Assembly: GCA_021234155.1 (NCBI GenBank)
Contig: JAJEKV010000018.1
Location: 20,259,252-20,323,251, forward strand
Source of the DNA: Isoetes taiwanensis
Lineage: Eukaryota; Streptophyta; Lycopodiopsida; Isoetales; Isoetaceae
DNA: 64,000 nucleotides
Direction: 5' to 3'
Part shown: piece after piece, positions 61,471-64,000 of the stretch
Numbering within the stretch: position 1 is the stretch's first letter
Layout: each line of letters starts with the position of its first letter
Position numbers and translations under genes: made by a program
Notes under the pieces: generated by a model
What the model was told of the DNA's origin: nothing
What the model saw: the letters and a program-made list of their open reading frames with translations, nothing else
Databases searched by the model: none

Positions 61471-62526
61471 TTGATTGAGCTCAAGAAGCAGCTTCAAGAA
61501 TTGCTAGACCTTGGATTCATAAGGGCAAGTGTGTCTCCTTTTGGAGCACCTATACTCTTCGTAAAGAAGAAAGACGGGAGCTTAAGAATGTGCATAGACT
61601 ATCGCCAGCTCAATAAGCAGACGATAAAGAATAAGTATGCATTGCCGAGGGCAGATGACCTAATGGATCAGCTACAAGGAGCAAAGGTATTCTCTAAGAT
61701 TGATTTGAGATCAGGATACCATCAGATAAGAATAAAAGAAGAGGACATCCATAAGACTGCTTTCAGAATGCGGTATGGTCATTTTGAGTTTACAGTAATG
61801 CCCTTTGGATTGTCGAACGCTCCCGCAACATTTATGCGCCTTATGAACGACATCTTCAGAGACTTCTTGGATGAGTTTGTCATTGTCTTCTTCGACGACA
61901 TTCTAGTCTATAGCAAGTCCCTTGAGGAGCATTGTCAGCATCTCAGGAAAGTGTTGGAGAAGTTGAGACGTCATCGGTTGTATGGGAAGCTCTCAAAGTG
62001 CCACTTTGCAACAGGCCGAGTGGAGTATTTGGGAGATGTGGTAACATCCGAGGGAATCTCCACAGATCCATCTAAGATTGAAGCAATAGTTGATTGGCCA
62101 GCCCCAAGGAATGTAGCAGAAGTAAGAAGTTTTCTGGGTTGGATACTACGAGAAAAGTTCGTGAAGGACTTTGCAAAGTGGGCGTCCCCTCCGGTCCGCC
62201 TCACTAAGGCCAAGAAGATTAAGGATTGGTCTAGTCATTGGTTAGAGAAAGTCCAAGCTTCCTTCGAGAAGCTTAAAGAGGCCTTGACAACAGCACCAGT
62301 GCTTGTTCTTCCGGACCCGAGTAAAGATAAGTTGGTAGCAACAGATGTGAGCAAGATAGCAACAAGGGCAGCCTTGATGCAAGAAGGAAGGGTAGTAGCC
62401 TACGACTCAAAGAAGATGAACGACGCCGAAAGCAACGCTACCCAACCCATGATCGAGCTGCTAGCCATTGTCGGGGCATTGAGGATATGGAGGCATTATT
62501 TGTTTGGGAAGGAAGTTTCCGCTTAG
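61471..62526 (+). pseudogene. Ty3 reverse transcriptase and RNase H
   Basis: One open frame of 351 codons. RT begins with [20 protein letters not shown], continues with [20 protein letters not shown], motif [17 protein letters not shown], motif [17 protein letters not shown] and motif [15 protein letters not shown] (FFDD; Ty3 usually has YxDD or FxDD). Then come [20 protein letters not shown] and W(P/A)[13 protein letters not shown], which is followed by a short deletion ([12 protein letters not shown]; most elements have GLAGYYRRFI). RNase H starts at about residue 285 with [16 protein letters not shown] and ends before a full domain, with a stop at 62,524. The main catalytic Asp residues of RT are present. 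Confidence 0.9.
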
Positions 62527-62849
62527 ATAATCGATCACGAGCCTTCAAGATCTTTTCACCCAGCCACTCCTCAACTTAAGGCAAAGGAGGTGGATGGAAT
62601 TCCTTGAGGAGTATGATTTTGATATTATATATAAGCCCGGTAAGCTTAATGTTGTAGCATGCCCTCTCTAGGAGGCCATTTCAGACAAAGGACGCATTGT
62701 AATCACGATTTCCACTCTTTCGAAAGTGAGTTTGGCAAGAAGATTGAGGAGTCCTTGCCAACCGATGTGGACTTCAAGGAGGTGTGGGAAAGCCTCTCCA
62801 AGGAAGCCGAATCGCACAAGGAGCGGGAAGCCTTCAAGCATTTTAAGAA

Positions 62850-63647
62850 GGAAGGCAACCTGTTGTACCACAAGCATAAGTTGTGTGTGCCCGAATCTTC
62901 GTGGGTAAGGAAGTTAATTCTTCATGACACACATAATGCCCCAATAGCGGGCATGCCGGGCTTCATGAAGACCTATTTCAAGATTCGGTAGTTATACTGC
63001 GCCAGAATGAAGAGGCGATAGCCGCATATATTCGGATTGCCGCTATGTCGCCAGACTAAGGCGAGCAACTTCGATTCCGTGCGCTTTTAGAGCCATTGGG
63101 GTGCCAAACGCAAAGTGGGAGGTCATAAGCATGGATTTCATCACAGGTCTCCCTAGAACTCTTCGAGGCAAGGATGCATTGATGGTTGTCGAGATAAGTT
63201 ATCTAAGATGGCACATTTCGGTGCCTTGCAAGACGACGCATAACCGCATTAGACACTGCCAAGTTATTTGTAAGGGAGATTTTTAGACTCCATGGCATGC
63301 CTCGAGAGATAATATCCGATAGAGATTCTAAGTTTATGAGTGCCTTTTGGCAGGATCTCTTTGGCACCATCCAGACGAAGCTCTCCATGAGTACGGCATA
63401 TCATCCCCAAACAGATGGCCAGACGGAAAGGACGAATCGGATCATTGAAGACATGCTTCGAAGCTATGTGTGGAACAAGCAGTCCAAGTGGGATGAGTAC
63501 ATCCACTTGGTGGAATTCGCCTACAACAGTGCCAAGCAGGAGTCATCGCAGATGTCTCCTTTCATGATAAATTATGGCTACCAAAGCTTAACCCCTGATA
63601 CCGCACAATCCCCGTCCAAGGTAGAAGTATCCCAAACCAGATGTTAG
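62850..63647 (+). pseudogene. Ty3 integrase, zinc-binding and catalytic core
   Basis: The zinc-binding part reads LILHDTHNAPIAGMPG (HHCC motif, with the Cys pair in a shifted frame downstream). The catalytic core is on two frames: VISMDFITGLPRTLRGKDAL (first Asp), then IISDRDSKFMSAFWQDLFGT (second Asp) and AYHPQTDGQTERTNRIIEDM (Glu). The D-D-E triad is thus visible. A frameshift in the middle of the core (about 63,200-63,290) breaks it. Confidence 0.85.
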
Positions 63648-63805
63648 GGGACATACAGCCAGCCTAGTAGAGGAAGTAAGGGGTTATTTATTGGCGGCAA
63701 GAAGTCGGCCGAAAGAGTGTAGCCGAACAAGCACAGACCGTAAGGGAGTTTTACGGGCTTACATACCGCTTTGGTTGAAGATCAAGGTGAAGCAAGCCAA
63801 GCTGC

Positions 63806-64000
63806 ATGATTGGGAGCTGCAAGAAGCTTGCCCCTAGGTGGGCTGGGCCGTTCAAGATTTTGGAGAGAGTGGGCTCTCAAGCCTACAAGTTGGATCTTCC
63901 AGCCCATCTTAAGGTCCACAAGGTCTTCCACGTAAGTTTATTAAAAGGCACAATCCTAACCCCGAGGAGGTTTTGGATACTCCAACCTTGTTGGAAATGA
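63806..64000 (+). pseudogene. Ty3 integrase C-terminal region (cut by window end)
   Basis: Reads [20 protein letters not shown], then [20 protein letters not shown]. This is the standard C-terminal motif of Ty3 integrases (KLxPRxxGPFxIxExVGxxAYxLxLPxxxxxHxVFHVSxLK). The frame runs to the edge of the window; whether a chromodomain follows cannot be seen. Confidence 0.85.

Larger units (their letters stand above)
53707..64000 (+). mobile_element. Ty3/gypsy LTR retrotransposon with an inserted histone H3-like gene (incomplete at window end)
   Basis: Order: 5' LTR (53,707-55,346), primer site (55,348), leader, H3-like gene (55,918-56,996), spacer, one or two unrecognised ORFs (57,671-59,181), gag (about 59,409-60,484), zinc-knuckle-like and protease region (60,504-61,103), RT and RNase H (61,471-62,526), integrase (about 62,850-63,990). 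RT before integrase gives the Ty3/gypsy order. The 3' LTR lies outside the window. Many frameshifts and stops show that this copy is defective. The roughly 4-kb distance between primer site and gag is far longer than a usual leader. Confidence 0.9.

Overview
This is nuclear DNA of a land plant. The evidence is two intact multi-exon genes with plant-type introns, which match plant AFR/SAP30-like proteins and plant adenosine kinase, plus several pentatricopeptide-repeat (PPR) fragments, a plant receptor-kinase relic and plant-type LTR and non-LTR retroelements. The mixture of scattered PPR fragments, a Penelope-like or otherwise divergent reverse transcriptase (RT), a Replitron-like HUH fragment and a Ty3 element suggests a spore-bearing plant, most likely a fern. 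The sequence alone cannot fix the species. No RNA gene was recognised.

Layout. 0-16 kb is decayed accessory sequence: a receptor-like kinase relic (minus strand, 1.3-2.5 kb), three PPR fragments, a 640-bp Mutator-like MITE with 9-bp target duplications (5.5-6.2 kb), a long hairpin (3.0-3.1 kb), short tandem duplications, and a LINE relic holding an LTR fragment (12.9-14.3 kb). 16.9-21.7 kb is the only conventional gene island: an AFR/SAP30-like gene (+, six exons, 226 codons) and adenosine kinase (-, 13 exons, 341 codons), convergent and about 400 bp apart. 22.6-24.1 kb holds a protein-kinase tail and a linker-histone-like fragment. 24.4-29.3 kb is an L1-type LINE interrupted inside its RT by a second LINE of another family. 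29.3-41.5 kb is mostly non-coding relic sequence with a LINE tail, a HUH-endonuclease fragment (37.0-37.4 kb) and a 1.5-kb LTR (39.5-41.0 kb).

41.6-52.7 kb is a head-to-tail tandem of one element about 6.96 kb long. Its RT has the motifs DITNCYENIP, GIPMGFSCSP and RYIDDLL and no visible GIY-YIG domain. It lies behind unrecognised ORFs, and at least one likely intron is retained. Copy 1 is nearly complete; copy 2 is cut off at 52,662.

53.7-64.0 kb is a Ty3/gypsy element: a 1,640-bp 5' LTR, a methionine-tRNA primer site, then gag, protease, RT, RNase H and integrase, running off the window. Between the primer site and gag lie about 4 kb of extra coding sequence. The first extra gene begins with a near-exact histone H3 tail (MARTKQTYRK) and, some 245 codons later, ends with a complete H3 histone fold. 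That fold is the same length as canonical H3 from R49 to the C-terminus, with 55 of 87 residues identical by hand alignment. One or two further unrecognised ORFs follow, with a TATA-like box upstream. A retrotransposon carrying its own long H3-like protein is the most notable thing here. The copy has two frameshifts and a stop, so it is probably a relic of an active family.
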